From: DASUPK01 sp963804595
GTDB taxonomy: Bacteria > Actinomycetota > Thermoleophilia > Solirubrobacterales > 70-9
Assembly (NCBI GenBank): GCA_963804595.1
Contig: CAWDQZ010000017.1
Location: 124,001-188,000, forward strand
DNA length: 64,000 nucleotides
Reading direction: 5' to 3'
Shown here: positions 1 through 8,399 of the stretch, in pieces
Position numbering within the stretch: the stretch's first letter is position 1
Layout of the letters: each line of letters opens with the position of its first letter
Notes under the pieces: model-generated
Told to the model about the DNA's origin: nothing
What the model saw: the letters and a program-made list of their open reading frames with translations, nothing else
Databases searched by the model: none
Program-made: the position numbers and the translations under genes

Positions 1-721
1 GCGCCTCCACCGGCCGTCGCTCGATCGGCTCGTACGCCGCCATGTCGTCCATGCCGAGGGTCCCGCCGCGCTCTCGGACCCAGTCACAGACCCGCTCGGC
101 GATGTCACCACGGTAGAAGGGGCCGGCTCCCTCCGTCGCGTAGCGCTCCAGCGCATCCGACATCTCCGGATAGCGGAACGTGTCGCCCTCCACGAGTTGC
201 TTCCCGTCGGGCGTGTAGAGCGCCGCGCACTCGGGCGTCGAGACCAGGATCGGGTGGAGGATCTCGTGAAAGTACGCGGCGGCCTTGGTCAGCTGGACGC
301 CCTTGCGCCCGAGCTCGATGCCGGGCTCCGCCAGCCTCGCGATCGGCACCGATCCGAAGCGCCCGTGGACGTGCTCGAGTCCTGCGGGGTTCCCAGGCAC
401 CCCGCAGGAGGCCGCGCCACAGTTGAAGATCTGCGGCGTCTCGTCGAAGTAGACCGGTACCGGGATCAGCTCCGCCTTGCGCTCGATCCCATCGGCGCCG
501 CCGGCCGCGACGAAGAAGTCGATCAGGCTCTGATCGCCGCCGTCCTGGACCATCATGAAGCCGCCCGCTCCGAAACCGCTCAGCTGGCTCTCGGTGACGA
601 AGGAGGTGAGCACGGCGCAGATTGCGGCATCCACGGCGTTCCCTCCCTCGCGCAGCACCTGCGCGCCGGCCTCCGCTGTCAGCGGGTGTCCTGCGGCGAC
701 GACTCCCTTCGCGCTTGGCAT
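1..721 (-). CDS. ggt: Gamma-glutamyltransferase, 5' part (runs off left edge)
   Basis: About 240 N-terminal residues are present; the rest lies beyond the window edge. The protein starts MPSAKGVVAAGHPLTAEAG and continues with GGNAVDAAIC and GFGAGGFMMVQDGG, the typical start of the large subunit of gamma-glutamyltransferases, which cleave and transfer the gamma-glutamyl group of glutathione-like substrates. The autoprocessing Thr that begins the small subunit is not in the window, so activity cannot be judged. No signal peptide is visible, so a cytoplasmic form is likely. The ATG at 721 lies 7 bases after a TAGGCT box, which fits a leaderless transcript. Confidence 0.85.
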   Translation of the reverse strand, partial: MPSAKGVVAAGHPLTAEAGAQVLREGGNAVDAAICAVLTSFVTESQLSGFGAGGFMMVQDGGDQSLIDFFVAAGGADGIERKAELIPVPVYFDETPQIFNCGAASCGVPGNPAGLEHVHGRFGSVPIARLAEPGIELGRKGVQLTKAAAYFHEILHPILVSTPECAALYTPDGKQLVEGDTFRYPEMSDALERYATEGAGPFYRGDIAERVCDWVRERGGTLGMDDMAAYEPIERRPVEA

Positions 722-728
722 GCCGCGG

Positions 729-734
729 AGCCTA
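729..734 (-). promoter_or_regulatory. -10 box for ggt, leaderless type
   Basis: On the minus strand TAGGCT is followed by 7 bases and then the ATG of the gamma-glutamyltransferase. The position fits a -10 element with transcription starting at or next to the start codon. No clear -35 box is seen. Confidence 0.4.
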
Positions 735-757
735 GGCGGACCGTCACCCAGAATGAG

Positions 758-781
758 ACCGGCCGGCTCTCGCCGGCCGGT
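758..781. repeat. Hairpin repeat, copy 1 (10-bp stem, TCTC loop)
   Basis: Arms ACCGGCCGGC and GCCGGCCGGT form a perfect 10-bp stem around a 4-base loop. The same 24 bases, plus a few preceding bases (CAGAAYGAG), recur at 1595-1618, so the two copies flank the frameshifted gene between them. It may end transcription from either side, but no T-tract follows. Confidence 0.7.
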
Positions 782-804
782 CACGATCGCCAGATTCCGG
801 CTGA

Positions 805-1473
805 CTACTCGCAGGTGTTGAAAGCCTGATCGTCGGTGAGAGCTGGGCCACCAGGCGCGGAGATCTTGTAGATGTCGTCGTCGTTGATCGTGCCAGCGCC
901 GGGCGTTCCCTCGAGAGTCAGGTTCGTTGTTGACCCGGCCCTGGTCACCCCGTGAAGTCGGCCGTGTAGTCGTCTGTACCGTGAAGCTGTACAGGCAGGC
1001 GACGTAGCGAACTCGCGGTTCGACGGCCCGCCGCAAGACGAAGATGTCATCGGTGAACGTCTCCGTCCCACCGTCGGCTGCCGGCGTCCCCGCCGTGATG
1101 CGCGCTCGGGATGTTGTTCACGACGTGGCCGACAGTCGGGGTCGTCTGGACCCAACCCGCGTGATTACCGTTGGGATCGAACGCGTGAAGGTCGACCTCG
1201 TTGTTGGCGGTCCATGCGAGCGTGGCGCGAACGAGCGGAGCCGGGCGCCGGCAGGACCACATGGTGGACCTTCTTGCACTTGTGCTTCTTCTTTGCCGAC
1301 GACGCCGAATGCTTTTTCTTCTTCTTGCACTTCTTCTTCGCCGCGACAGCGTGACCCGGCTGTCCCGCGCGGGCGTGGCCCGCTGTGATCGTGACCAGCG
1401 CCAACGTCATCCCGAGCAGCGCCACCAGGCCGATCCGGCTCCAGCGACGAGCGGGGAGGGACTGAATCCCCAT
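805..1473 (-). pseudogene. Secreted Lys-rich protein gene broken by several frameshifts
   Basis: The first frame encodes a signal peptide (hydrophobic LVALLGMTLALVTITAG ending near AGHARA) and a Lys/Cys-rich tract (KKKCKKKKK, then KKKHKCKK). It then loses frame. A second frame continues with VRATLAWTANNEVDLHAFDPNG, a third with TETFTDDIFVLRRAVEP and CLYSFTVQ, a fourth with TDDYTADFTG, and the last with TTNLTLEGTPGAG to a stop at 805. Each piece is sensible protein, so at least three to four small indels split a formerly intact gene of about 220 codons. The shape (signal peptide, Lys-rich tract, beta-type domain) resembles the intact gene at 42902-44050. A start at 1473 is supported by an AAGGAA Shine-Dalgarno sequence. 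Sequencing error cannot be excluded. Confidence 0.7.
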
Positions 1474-1787
1474 ATCGATAGTTCCTTCCTCAACGAGACT
1501 CGAGAGACCCCAAAGCCCCTCCTGACTCGGACAGTTTCAACCCTGTGCACCCGGCGACGCATCCGCATAAAGCCGTAAGTCGTCGCAGAACGAGACCGGC
1601 CGGCTCTCGCCGGCCGGTTCACTCCCCTCCGAGCTCCCTTTTCCTGCCCACACGCTTGTTTACGACTACAAAGACTTCCCTGCCCCCAGGAACCCGACCA
1701 GTCTGCCGGTCCGGTCGCTGCCGAACATCGGCGAGAACCCCTAGTCCGAGATCCGGGATTTTCCGCAGGCTCGGCGTGCTCGCCGGC
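1474..1787. other. Intergenic region, no gene seen
   Basis: This 314-base stretch lies between the FtsZ stop and the broken secreted-protein gene. It holds the second copy of the 24-base hairpin (1595-1618) and the upstream region of the broken gene. No credible reading frame or RNA gene was seen. Confidence 0.6.
1595..1618. repeat. Hairpin repeat, copy 2
   Basis: Same arms (ACCGGCCGGC / GCCGGCCGGT) and TCTC loop as at 758-781, in the same orientation, about 840 bp apart. Confidence 0.7.
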
Positions 1788-3371
1788 CTAGTCCTCCGGA
1801 TCGAACTCGGGCACATCGAGTACGCGATTCTCGATCGACCGGGGCTCGGTGGGAAGGCGGTCCAACCCCCCGCCGCCGTTGCCGTCGCCGTAGAGCTCGT
1901 CGGCGCTGCCGTAGCGGACGTTCGGCATTGCGCGCCAGTCCGCCAGGGGATCCGAGGAGCGCTCCTGCCGCTGCACCGCGTCCCGGTCGAGGCTTCGCGG
2001 TTCGCGCGGCTCTGAGCGCCGATCGCGTCGGAGATGACGCTGGGAGAAGTGCGAGTCGAAACGGGTGGCGATCACCGTGATCCAGACTTCCTCGCTCATG
2101 TCCTCGTCCACGCTGGCGCCGAAGATGATCTCCGCCTCCGGATGGGCGGCCCGTCTGACGACCTCCGCGGCTTCGCTCGCCTCGATCAGAGAGAGGTCCG
2201 GGCCGCCGGTGATGGAGAGCAGCATCGAGCGCGCACCCTCGACCGAGGTCTCGAGCAGCGGTGATGCCACGGCCTTCTCAGCGGCCAGGGTCGCGCGGTG
2301 CTCGCCTACCCCCATGCCGATGCCGAGGATCGCGTCGCCGGCATCGAGCATGGTGGTCCGGACGTCCGCGAAGTCGAGGTTGATCAGCCCGGGCAGCATG
2401 ACCAGGTCGGAGATGCCCTGAACCGCCTGGCGGAGGACGTCATCGGCTACCCGGAAGGCGTCCGTGATCGTGGTGCGCCGCTCGAGGATGGTGAGCAGCC
2501 GCTCGTTCGGGACGACGATCATGGTGTCGACCTCGGTCCCGAGCGCGGCGATGCCCGACTCGGCCTGCGCCATGCGGCGCGCGCCTTCGAAGGCGAACGG
2601 CTTGGTGACCGCGGCGACCGTCAGCGCGCCGATGTCCCGCGCTAGCTTGGCGACCACGGGGGCCGCACCGGTCCCGGTGCCGCCACCGGCGCCGGAGGCA
2701 AGGAAGACCATGTCGGAGCCCTTGAGCAGCTCCTTGATCTTGTCCTGCTGGTCGAAGGCCGCCTTGTAGCCGACGCGCGGATCCGAGCCGGCGCCCAGAC
2801 CACGGGTCATCTCCCCACCGATGTGCAGTGTCAGGTCCGCGTGCGACGTCTGCAGCGACTGAAGGTCGGTGTTGATCGCGACGAACTCGACGCCAGGCAG
2901 CTCCGCCTCGACCATCCGGTTGACGGCGTTGACGCCCGCGCCGCCGACGCCGACCACGCGCAGGACGGCCTGGTGGGTGCGCGGCACGACCGGCTGGCGC
3001 GTCGCCGGCCCCTCGGTCGAGGGTTCATCGCGGCCATAGCGCGGCCGCACCTCGAGCCCGGGACCGCCCATCAGACGCTCGAGGCCCTCATGGTGGATCT
3101 CGATCTCGGTGTCGGCGACCGGCTCGGGCGGGACCGGTTCGGGGACCGGCTCGGGCATGGGATCGGGGGTCGGCTCGGGGACGGGTTCAGGCGTGGGCTC
3201 CGGAACCGGCTCGGGGAGCGGGGTCTCCTGGACCGTCTCCTCGACGGCAATGCCGCCGCCGTCCTTGGCGGTGACCTTGATCTCCTCCGGCGCGACCGAC
3301 TCCTCGGTCGAGCGGAAGAGATCGGCGAGGGGGCCCTCGCGCATGCTGGCGCGCTTCTTACTCCGAGCCAT
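1788..3371 (-). CDS. ftsZ: FtsZ-family cell division GTPase with Pro/Glu-rich N-terminal extension
   Basis: Tubulin-like GTPase of 527 residues. The GTPase core starts near residue 137 (RVVGVGGAGVNAVNRM), has the nucleotide-binding GGGTGTG signature at 229-235 and the T7 synergy-loop NLDFADV at 331-337. The C-terminus (ENRVLDVPEFDPED) looks like the FtsZ C-terminal core peptide that binds membrane anchors. Unusual is an extension of about 135 residues before the core, with a PEPVPEPTPEPVPEP-type tract at about 51-86. The ATG at 3371 is chosen because AAGGAGG lies 10 bases upstream; it overlaps the parA stop by 14 bases, so translation is probably coupled. FtsZ polymerises into the division ring. 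Without the rest of the genome it is unclear whether this is the only FtsZ. Confidence 0.9.
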   Translation of the reverse strand: MARSKKRASMREGPLADLFRSTEESVAPEEIKVTAKDGGGIAVEETVQETPLPEPVPEPTPEPVPEPTPDPMPEPVPEPVPPEPVADTEIEIHHEGLERLMGGPGLEVRPRYGRDEPSTEGPATRQPVVPRTHQAVLRVVGVGGAGVNAVNRMVEAELPGVEFVAINTDLQSLQTSHADLTLHIGGEMTRGLGAGSDPRVGYKAAFDQQDKIKELLKGSDMVFLASGAGGGTGTGAAPVVAKLARDIGALTVAAVTKPFAFEGARRMAQAESGIAALGTEVDTMIVVPNERLLTILERRTTITDAFRVADDVLRQAVQGISDLVMLPGLINLDFADVRTTMLDAGDAILGIGMGVGEHRATLAAEKAVASPLLETSVEGARSMLLSITGGPDLSLIEASEAAEVVRRAAHPEAEIIFGASVDEDMSEEVWITVIATRFDSHFSQRHLRRDRRSEPREPRSLDRDAVQRQERSSDPLADWRAMPNVRYGSADELYGDGNGGGGLDRLPTEPRSIENRVLDVPEFDPED

Positions 3372-4350
3372 GGGTGAGAACCTCCTTGGCCAGCTCGCGG
3401 TAGGCGCCCGCAGCCTTGCCATTCGGGTCGTACTTGATGACCGAGCTGCCGCGAACCGGCGCCTCGGCGAACTTGATCGCCTTGCGGATCCGCGACTTGA
3501 AGACGAGGTCGCCGAAGTTTTCCTCGAGGATCTCGACCGCCTCCTTGGCGTGGACGGTCCGCGAGTCGAGCATCGTCGGCAGGATGCCCTCGATCTCGAC
3601 GCCGGGGTTGAGGTTCTCCCGAATCATCTGAAGCGTGTTCTGAAGCTGCACGAGGCCGCGCATGGAGAGGTACTCGCACTGCACGGGGACGATCACCTTG
3701 TTCGCGGCGGTGAGCGCGTTCACGGTGAGCAGCCCCAGGCTCGGCGGGGTATCGATGCAGACGAAGTCGTAGTCCTCCTTGACGGCGTCGAGTGCCTTCT
3801 CCAGGGACCGCTCGCGGCCGATCTGCGTGCTCATCGCGATCTCGGCGCCGGCCAGGTCGATCGAGGCGACGGCGACGTCGATCTCGCGCTCGACGATCAC
3901 CTCGCGGATCGGGACCCGGTGGACGAGGACGTCGAACATGCTGCGGTCGACCTTGTCGGGGTCGATGCCCTGCGACATGGTCAGGTTGCCCTGCGGGTCC
4001 ATGTCGACGGCGAGCACGCGGTGGCCCGACTCCTTGAATGCGACCGCCAGGTTGAGCGCCGTGGTCGTCTTGGCGACGCCGCCCTTCTGGTTCGCGAAGG
4101 CGATCACCTTCGCCGGGCCCTCGTTCTTGGGCTCGTCTGGATTGCCCTTGGCCTCGGCCTTGGGCTCGTCCTCGACCTCCTGCCCGCCGGTCTCCTCGTT
4201 GACCTCGTTCCCCGTGCCTGACTTGGCGTCGTCGCTGCCCGACTCCGCCTCGTCCTGCCGCTCGGACTTCGGACCGAGGAGATCCTCCGGCCGCATCCGA
4301 CCGCTCTCCGCTGCCTCTTCGGCAGCATCCTTGTTCTTGAAGATTCCCAT
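3358..4350 (-). CDS. parA: ParA/Soj-family partition or positioning ATPase
   Basis: 330 residues. A deviant Walker A motif KGGVAKTT sits at 89-96, preceded by FANQ, and the family motif CIDTPPSLGLLTVNAL follows, as in ParA/Soj/MipZ-type ATPases that form nucleotide-dependent dimers on DNA or membrane. The first ~80 residues are an acidic Glu/Asp/Lys-rich extension (for example EETGGQEVEDEPKAEAKG) that ordinary chromosomal ParA lacks. No ParB follows. The gene is instead fused in an operon to the extended FtsZ, so a role in placing the division site or cargo relative to FtsZ is plausible but inferred. It is divergent from the ArsA-like pair across 63 bases. Confidence 0.85.
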   Translation of the reverse strand: MGIFKNKDAAEEAAESGRMRPEDLLGPKSERQDEAESGSDDAKSGTGNEVNEETGGQEVEDEPKAEAKGNPDEPKNEGPAKVIAFANQKGGVAKTTTALNLAVAFKESGHRVLAVDMDPQGNLTMSQGIDPDKVDRSMFDVLVHRVPIREVIVEREIDVAVASIDLAGAEIAMSTQIGRERSLEKALDAVKEDYDFVCIDTPPSLGLLTVNALTAANKVIVPVQCEYLSMRGLVQLQNTLQMIRENLNPGVEIEGILPTMLDSRTVHAKEAVEILEENFGDLVFKSRIRKAIKFAEAPVRGSSVIKYDPNGKAAGAYRELAKEVLTHGSE

Positions 4351-4413
4351 CGCTTGCGGCTATTTCGCACCTGGCAGCGAGTTTCCTGCCTGTGGTTGGA
4401 ACAATCCGCGCTC

Positions 4414-5334
4414 ATGCCTGAGCTACTCGACAAGCGCCTCGTCTTCGTGACCGGCAAGGGAGGCGTCGGCAAGTCGACGATCTCGATCGCCTTGGGTCTC
4501 GCCGCTGCCACCCGAGGTAAGCGAACGATCGTCTGCGAGGTGGGCGGCCAGGAGACGGCCTCCCGCGTCTTCAGGCGTGCGGAGGTCGGCTTTCACGAGG
4601 TCGAGGTGGCGGAGAACCTCTGGGCGATCTCGATCGACCCCGACCAATCGCTGCGCGAGTACCTGCTGCTCCAGCTCAAGGTCCGGGCGATGCGGGACAT
4701 GCTGGTTCGCTCCCGAATCTTCAACTACCTGGCCGCGGCCACGCCTGGCCTCAAGGAGCTGGTCACGATCGGGAAGATCTGGGAGCTCGCCCAGCCGAGC
4801 CGCAGGGTGAAGAAGGCGGAGGAGTACGACCTGGTGATCGTCGATGCACCGGCGACCGGCCAAGGGATCGGGTTCCTGCAGACCCCGCGGACCTTCGCCG
4901 GCATCGCACGGGTCGGCCCGGTGCACAACCAGGCCACCGAACTGGACCGCTTCATCACCGACCACGACACCACCGGCGTCGCGATCGTCTCCCTGCCGGA
5001 GGAGATGCCCGTCAACGAGTCCGCGTCCCTCGAGGACTCGCTCAGGGACGAGATCGGCATGGCGGTCGACCGCGTCTACATGAACGCGCTCTATCCCGAG
5101 CGGTTCTCGGCCAGCGAGGCCGATCAGCTCGAGGACGTGCTTGACCGCGCTGATGGAGCGGCGCGGGCGGCGGTGCGGGCAGCGCTATCGGAACACCGTC
5201 GCTGTCGCTCCCAGCGTGAGCAGCTCCAGAGGCTGAAAGAGGCCGTGGCCTCTCCGGTGAAGACCCTGCCGTTCATCTTCAAGCCACAGCTCGACGTGCC
5301 CTCGCTGGAACGCCTTGCCGGAGCGCTGGTCTGA
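4414..5334 (+). CDS. ArsA/Get3-like ATPase, first subunit of a pair
   Basis: 306 residues. The deviant Walker A GKGGVGKS (14-21) includes the signature lysine of the ParA/MinD/ArsA group, and IVDAPATGQG (142-151) is the Walker B region. The family is annotated as anion-transporting ATPase, but actinobacterial members such as M. tuberculosis Rv3679/Rv3680 are Get3-like and form a complex with each other. The start at 4414 (MPELLDKRLVFVTGKGG) places the P-loop at the usual distance from the N-terminus. The stop overlaps the next start (TGATG), indicating translational coupling and probably equal amounts of both subunits. Confidence 0.85.
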   Translation: MPELLDKRLVFVTGKGGVGKSTISIALGLAAATRGKRTIVCEVGGQETASRVFRRAEVGFHEVEVAENLWAISIDPDQSLREYLLLQLKVRAMRDMLVRSRIFNYLAAATPGLKELVTIGKIWELAQPSRRVKKAEEYDLVIVDAPATGQGIGFLQTPRTFAGIARVGPVHNQATELDRFITDHDTTGVAIVSLPEEMPVNESASLEDSLRDEIGMAVDRVYMNALYPERFSASEADQLEDVLDRADGAARAAVRAALSEHRRCRSQREQLQRLKEAVASPVKTLPFIFKPQLDVPSLERLAGALV

Positions 5335-6485
5335 TGGCGACGATCACCGACATCGTCGACGGCCGCGGGATCTGCATCTGCGCGGGCTCGGGAGGCGTGG
5401 GCAAGACGACGACCTCGGCGGCCCTCGCCGCCGGCCTGGCCGCCCGTGGACAGAAGGTCTGCGTGCTCACCATCGACCCGGCCAAGCGCCTCGCCGATTC
5501 GCTCGGCCTGAAGGAGCTCGAGAACACTCCCCGTAAGGTCGATCCAGCCCTGTTCGAGAGCTCGGGCGCCGAGATGAAGGGCGAGCTCTGGGCGATGCAG
5601 CTGGACGCCAAGGCGACCTTCGACGAGCTCGTCCGCAAGCACGCACCGGACGCGGAAACCCGCGACCGAATCCTCGAGAACCGGATCTACCGCCAGCTCT
5701 CCAATGCCCTGGCCGGGTCGCAGGAGTACATGGCGATGGAGAAGCTCTTCGAGATCCACCAGGAGGGTCGCTACGACTTCCTCGTGCTCGACACCCCTCC
5801 CTCCCGCAACGCCCTCGACTTCCTCGACGCGCCCAAGCGGCTCACCCAGTTCATCGAGGGGCGTGGGATGCAGGTGTTCATGAAGCCGACGGGATTCGCG
5901 ACCAGGGTCGTCGGCCGTGGCAGCTCCATGGCAATGGGCATGTTGAAGCGGGTGACCGGCCTCGACCTGCTTTCGGACCTCTCGGAGTTCTTCCAGGCGT
6001 TCAGCGGGATGGTGGACGGCTTCCGGGAGCGCGCCAAGCGCGTCTCGGAGCTGCTCGCCGACCCGGCGACGACCTTCGTCGTCGTCTGTGGGCCGCAGGG
6101 CGAGCCGATCGACGAGGCGGTCTACTTCCATCGCAAGCTGGTCGAGGCGCAGCTCCCGGTCGGCGGAGTGATCGTCAACAAGGTTCACTACGAGACCGAG
6201 GCCGACCTGGGGAGCGGCGAGGTGCAGTCCGACCTCAGCGAGCTGCTCGACGACGATGACCTAGCCGAGCGGGTGGCCAGGAACTTCGCGGATTATGAGG
6301 CGCTCGCCGAGCGTGACGCGCGCAACGTCGAGCACCTCCGGCGCGAGCTCCAGCCAAAGGCCGTGATCCGGATTCCGTACCTCGACGAGGACGTGCACGA
6401 CCTCGAGGCGCTGCTGAAGATCGACCGTTACCTGTTCGCCTCAGAGAAACAGCGGGAGGCCCTGGCTGCCAGTGGGGCTGCGTAG
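5334..6485 (+). CDS. ArsA/Get3-like ATPase, second subunit of a pair
   Basis: 383 residues, coupled by a 1-base overlap to the preceding ATPase. The P-loop is GSGGVGKT (18-25). Unlike the partner it has Ser where the deviant Walker A signature lysine would be. TIDPAKRLADSLG (47-59) and VLDTPPSRNALDFLDAP (about 145-160) are typical ArsA switch regions. The region MQVFMKPTGFATRVVGRGSS and the helical segment after it resemble the variable client-binding domain of Get3-like proteins. The pair probably forms a heterodimer, with this subunit contributing one unlike nucleotide site; that is an inference from the motif difference. Confidence 0.85.
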   Translation: MATITDIVDGRGICICAGSGGVGKTTTSAALAAGLAARGQKVCVLTIDPAKRLADSLGLKELENTPRKVDPALFESSGAEMKGELWAMQLDAKATFDELVRKHAPDAETRDRILENRIYRQLSNALAGSQEYMAMEKLFEIHQEGRYDFLVLDTPPSRNALDFLDAPKRLTQFIEGRGMQVFMKPTGFATRVVGRGSSMAMGMLKRVTGLDLLSDLSEFFQAFSGMVDGFRERAKRVSELLADPATTFVVVCGPQGEPIDEAVYFHRKLVEAQLPVGGVIVNKVHYETEADLGSGEVQSDLSELLDDDDLAERVARNFADYEALAERDARNVEHLRRELQPKAVIRIPYLDEDVHDLEALLKIDRYLFASEKQREALAASGAA

Positions 6486-6521
6486 CCCGGCTTCGCCTTC
6501 AGTCGGGGCGGTAGCGGCCGC
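6486..6521 (+). repeat. 3'-end hairpin repeat (family B), copy after ArsA-like gene
   Basis: Directly after the stop codon at 6485 the sequence reads CCCGGCTTCGCCTTCAG and then a GC-rich part ending GCGGCCGCC. The same CGGCTTCGCCATCAG-like start occurs directly or closely after the stops of pilC, glpX and the hydrolase gene ending at 58514. Confidence 0.55.
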
Positions 6522-6531
6522 CAATCATCAG

Positions 6532-6549
6532 GCGCGGCGCGCGCCGCGC
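6532..6549. terminator. Palindrome between convergent genes
   Basis: GCGCGGCGC followed at once by GCGCCGCGC is an 18-base perfect palindrome between the ends of two convergent genes (stops at 6485 and 6556). It probably acts as a bidirectional transcription stop, but no T-tract is present. Confidence 0.45.
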
Positions 6550-6555
6550 GCCGCT

Positions 6556-8295
6556 TCAAGTAGTGCGGCCTGACCGCCCCTCACGGTCGTAGCGCAACTC
6601 GCCGACTTCCCAGTCGGTGGCGTCGGGGACCGGGAAGAGGTAGCGGACGCGGTCCGTCGAGGGCTGGCGGTCCGGGTCCTGCCTCTGCTTGCGCCGGGGA
6701 CTGGCGAACGCCGGCCACTCCGGCTCGCCGTCACTGGCCGAGAACCAATCCGCTCGACCCCCGAAGTCGGGTGGAGGGGGCGAAGCGCGATGGTCGCTCT
6801 CTGGGCCCATTAGGTCGGGTAGTTCGACCTCATCGACGACGATCTTCGTCGTCGGCTGCGGATCGTCCCCGGCCCTGCGGACGGACAAATCGGCGATTTC
6901 GTTCGTCTCCGACGCAGTTTCGGCCTCCGCGTGCTCGGCGTGGGCCTCCTGCGCCTCGTTCTCGGTCCGGCGCACCTCGATCTCGGCTTCACCGAGGTTG
7001 GCGTCGGAGATCGCCGTGAGGTCGAGTGCCTCGTCGGGCGTCGGATCGGGAAGCCGCCACTCGGCCGTCGCGCCGATCCCAGGGCTGTCGGAATGGATCC
7101 CCGAAAGACCCTCGGAGAGCAGGATCTCGTCGGCCGCCACGCGCAGGTCGCCGCCGAGCTCGCCCATCGCCATGCCCTTGAGCAGGCGCCGCAGGAGCTC
7201 CTCGACCTCCGCGATCACGTCCAGCGGGGAGGCGCCGGCGACGGGCTTGTAGCGGCCGCCGCTCATCAGCTTGCGCTCGATTGCCAGGGCGCGCTCGACC
7301 GTGACGCGGCCCTGCTCGCGCTCGAAGGGCTCGCAGGCGAGCGCCGCCACCCGGGCCGAGAGGGAGGTCCTCGCCGGCCCGCCGCCCTCGAGCAGGCCGC
7401 GGAGGGCGAGCAGGTAGTCGCTGAGCGCCTCGATCAGCGAGGAGCGCTCGGCGCCCAGCTCGAAGCGGGATGCCGCCCAGTCGAGGGAGGGGATGCGCGT
7501 GGTGCGCTCGGCCAGCATGCGGGAGAAGCTCTCGAGCTCCCTCACCTCGTTGCCGGTGAGCCGGTAGCCGCCCTGCCGCGGGCGACTGACCCCGGTGCCG
7601 AAGCGCTCCCAGCCCCCGGATCGTTTCGCCCAGCCGTGAGCGTGCAGCCCCACGGCGCCGGGCCTGAACAGCCTCAGCGTGCGCAGCGCGCGGCGCAGGT
7701 CGTCGGCCACGGCGGCGGCGGGCGCAACTGTCGCCAGCCCGCAGGTCAGACGGGCGAGGAAGCCCGGCTTCCCGCGTCCGCCGGAGCGCGTGGCGTCGAT
7801 TGCATCGACCGGCGCGTCATCGACCTGGTCGGCGCGCACGATCCGTACCCCATCAAGCTCGATCTCGTCAACCGGCATGTGGAAGCCGATCAGCGGCACG
7901 ATCACCTCGCCGGCCGGCGTGGCCTCGTCGGAGTCCGAGGCGATCATCGCGACGACGGCGTCGATCGCGCCCCTCAGGCGGTCGCCCCCGACGTCGAACT
8001 CGCTCTTCCCGTCCCAGAGGCCGATCAGGAAGCCGATCGCGGCCTCCTCCCCGGCGATCTCGCGGACCTCCACGAACGCCTCCAGACGGCGCAACTCGGC
8101 CAGGTGGCTCTGGATGAACTGCCCGGTGAGCGGCGCGTAGGAGAACATCGGCAGAGGCCCGTCATCCGACGGCTCCAGATCGAAAGGCATCTCCGCCCCG
8201 GTCGCCAGCAGCCCCTCGAACAGGTCCGCAGCCTCGACGGCGAGGCGTCGCAGCGCCTCCTCGAGGCGCTCGGTGGTGCTCTCAAGCGTGGTCAC
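6556..8295 (-). CDS. Unknown protein, possible degenerate ApeA-type HEPN region
   Basis: About 579 residues if the GTG at 8295 is used; the frame stays open up to a GTG at 8412, but that start falls inside a strong inverted repeat and adds an Arg-rich, unlikely segment. I do not recognise the whole protein. Around residues 280-370 the pattern AASRFELGAERSSLIEALSDYLLALRG... followed by ARVAALACEPFEREQGRV and ALAIERKLMSGG resembles the Apea-like HEPN fold; however, the expected RxxxxH-type catalytic ending has Ser instead of His. The last 200 residues are acidic and low in complexity (EAQEAHAEHAEAETASETNE) with a conserved-looking tail (VRYLFPVPDATDWEVGELRYDREG). No signal peptide or membrane segment is seen. 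Confidence 0.6.
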   Translation of the reverse strand: MTTLESTTERLEEALRRLAVEAADLFEGLLATGAEMPFDLEPSDDGPLPMFSYAPLTGQFIQSHLAELRRLEAFVEVREIAGEEAAIGFLIGLWDGKSEFDVGGDRLRGAIDAVVAMIASDSDEATPAGEVIVPLIGFHMPVDEIELDGVRIVRADQVDDAPVDAIDATRSGGRGKPGFLARLTCGLATVAPAAAVADDLRRALRTLRLFRPGAVGLHAHGWAKRSGGWERFGTGVSRPRQGGYRLTGNEVRELESFSRMLAERTTRIPSLDWAASRFELGAERSSLIEALSDYLLALRGLLEGGGPARTSLSARVAALACEPFEREQGRVTVERALAIERKLMSGGRYKPVAGASPLDVIAEVEELLRRLLKGMAMGELGGDLRVAADEILLSEGLSGIHSDSPGIGATAEWRLPDPTPDEALDLTAISDANLGEAEIEVRRTENEAQEAHAEHAEAETASETNEIADLSVRRAGDDPQPTTKIVVDEVELPDLMGPESDHRASPPPPDFGGRADWFSASDGEPEWPAFASPRRKQRQDPDRQPSTDRVRYLFPVPDATDWEVGELRYDREGRSGRTT

Positions 8296-8399
8296 GTAGA
8301 CCCGATTGCCCGTCGGCGCGCGCCTTCCTGCCGATGAGAGGGGAGTTGCAGCGAACACCAAAAGCGGCACTGAAGGGCGGCGCCCCGGCCGCGTCGGAG

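Noticed and set aside
3109..4221. Long plus-strand open frame over ftsZ/parA
   Set aside because: It is antisense to two clearly conserved genes, and its Gly/Ser repeat is only the complement of the PEP codons.
6931..8337. 468-codon plus-strand open frame opposite the HEPN-like gene
   Set aside because: Composition is typical of antisense frames in GC-rich DNA (Arg/Gly/Ala/His-rich), with no recognisable motif or ribosome site.
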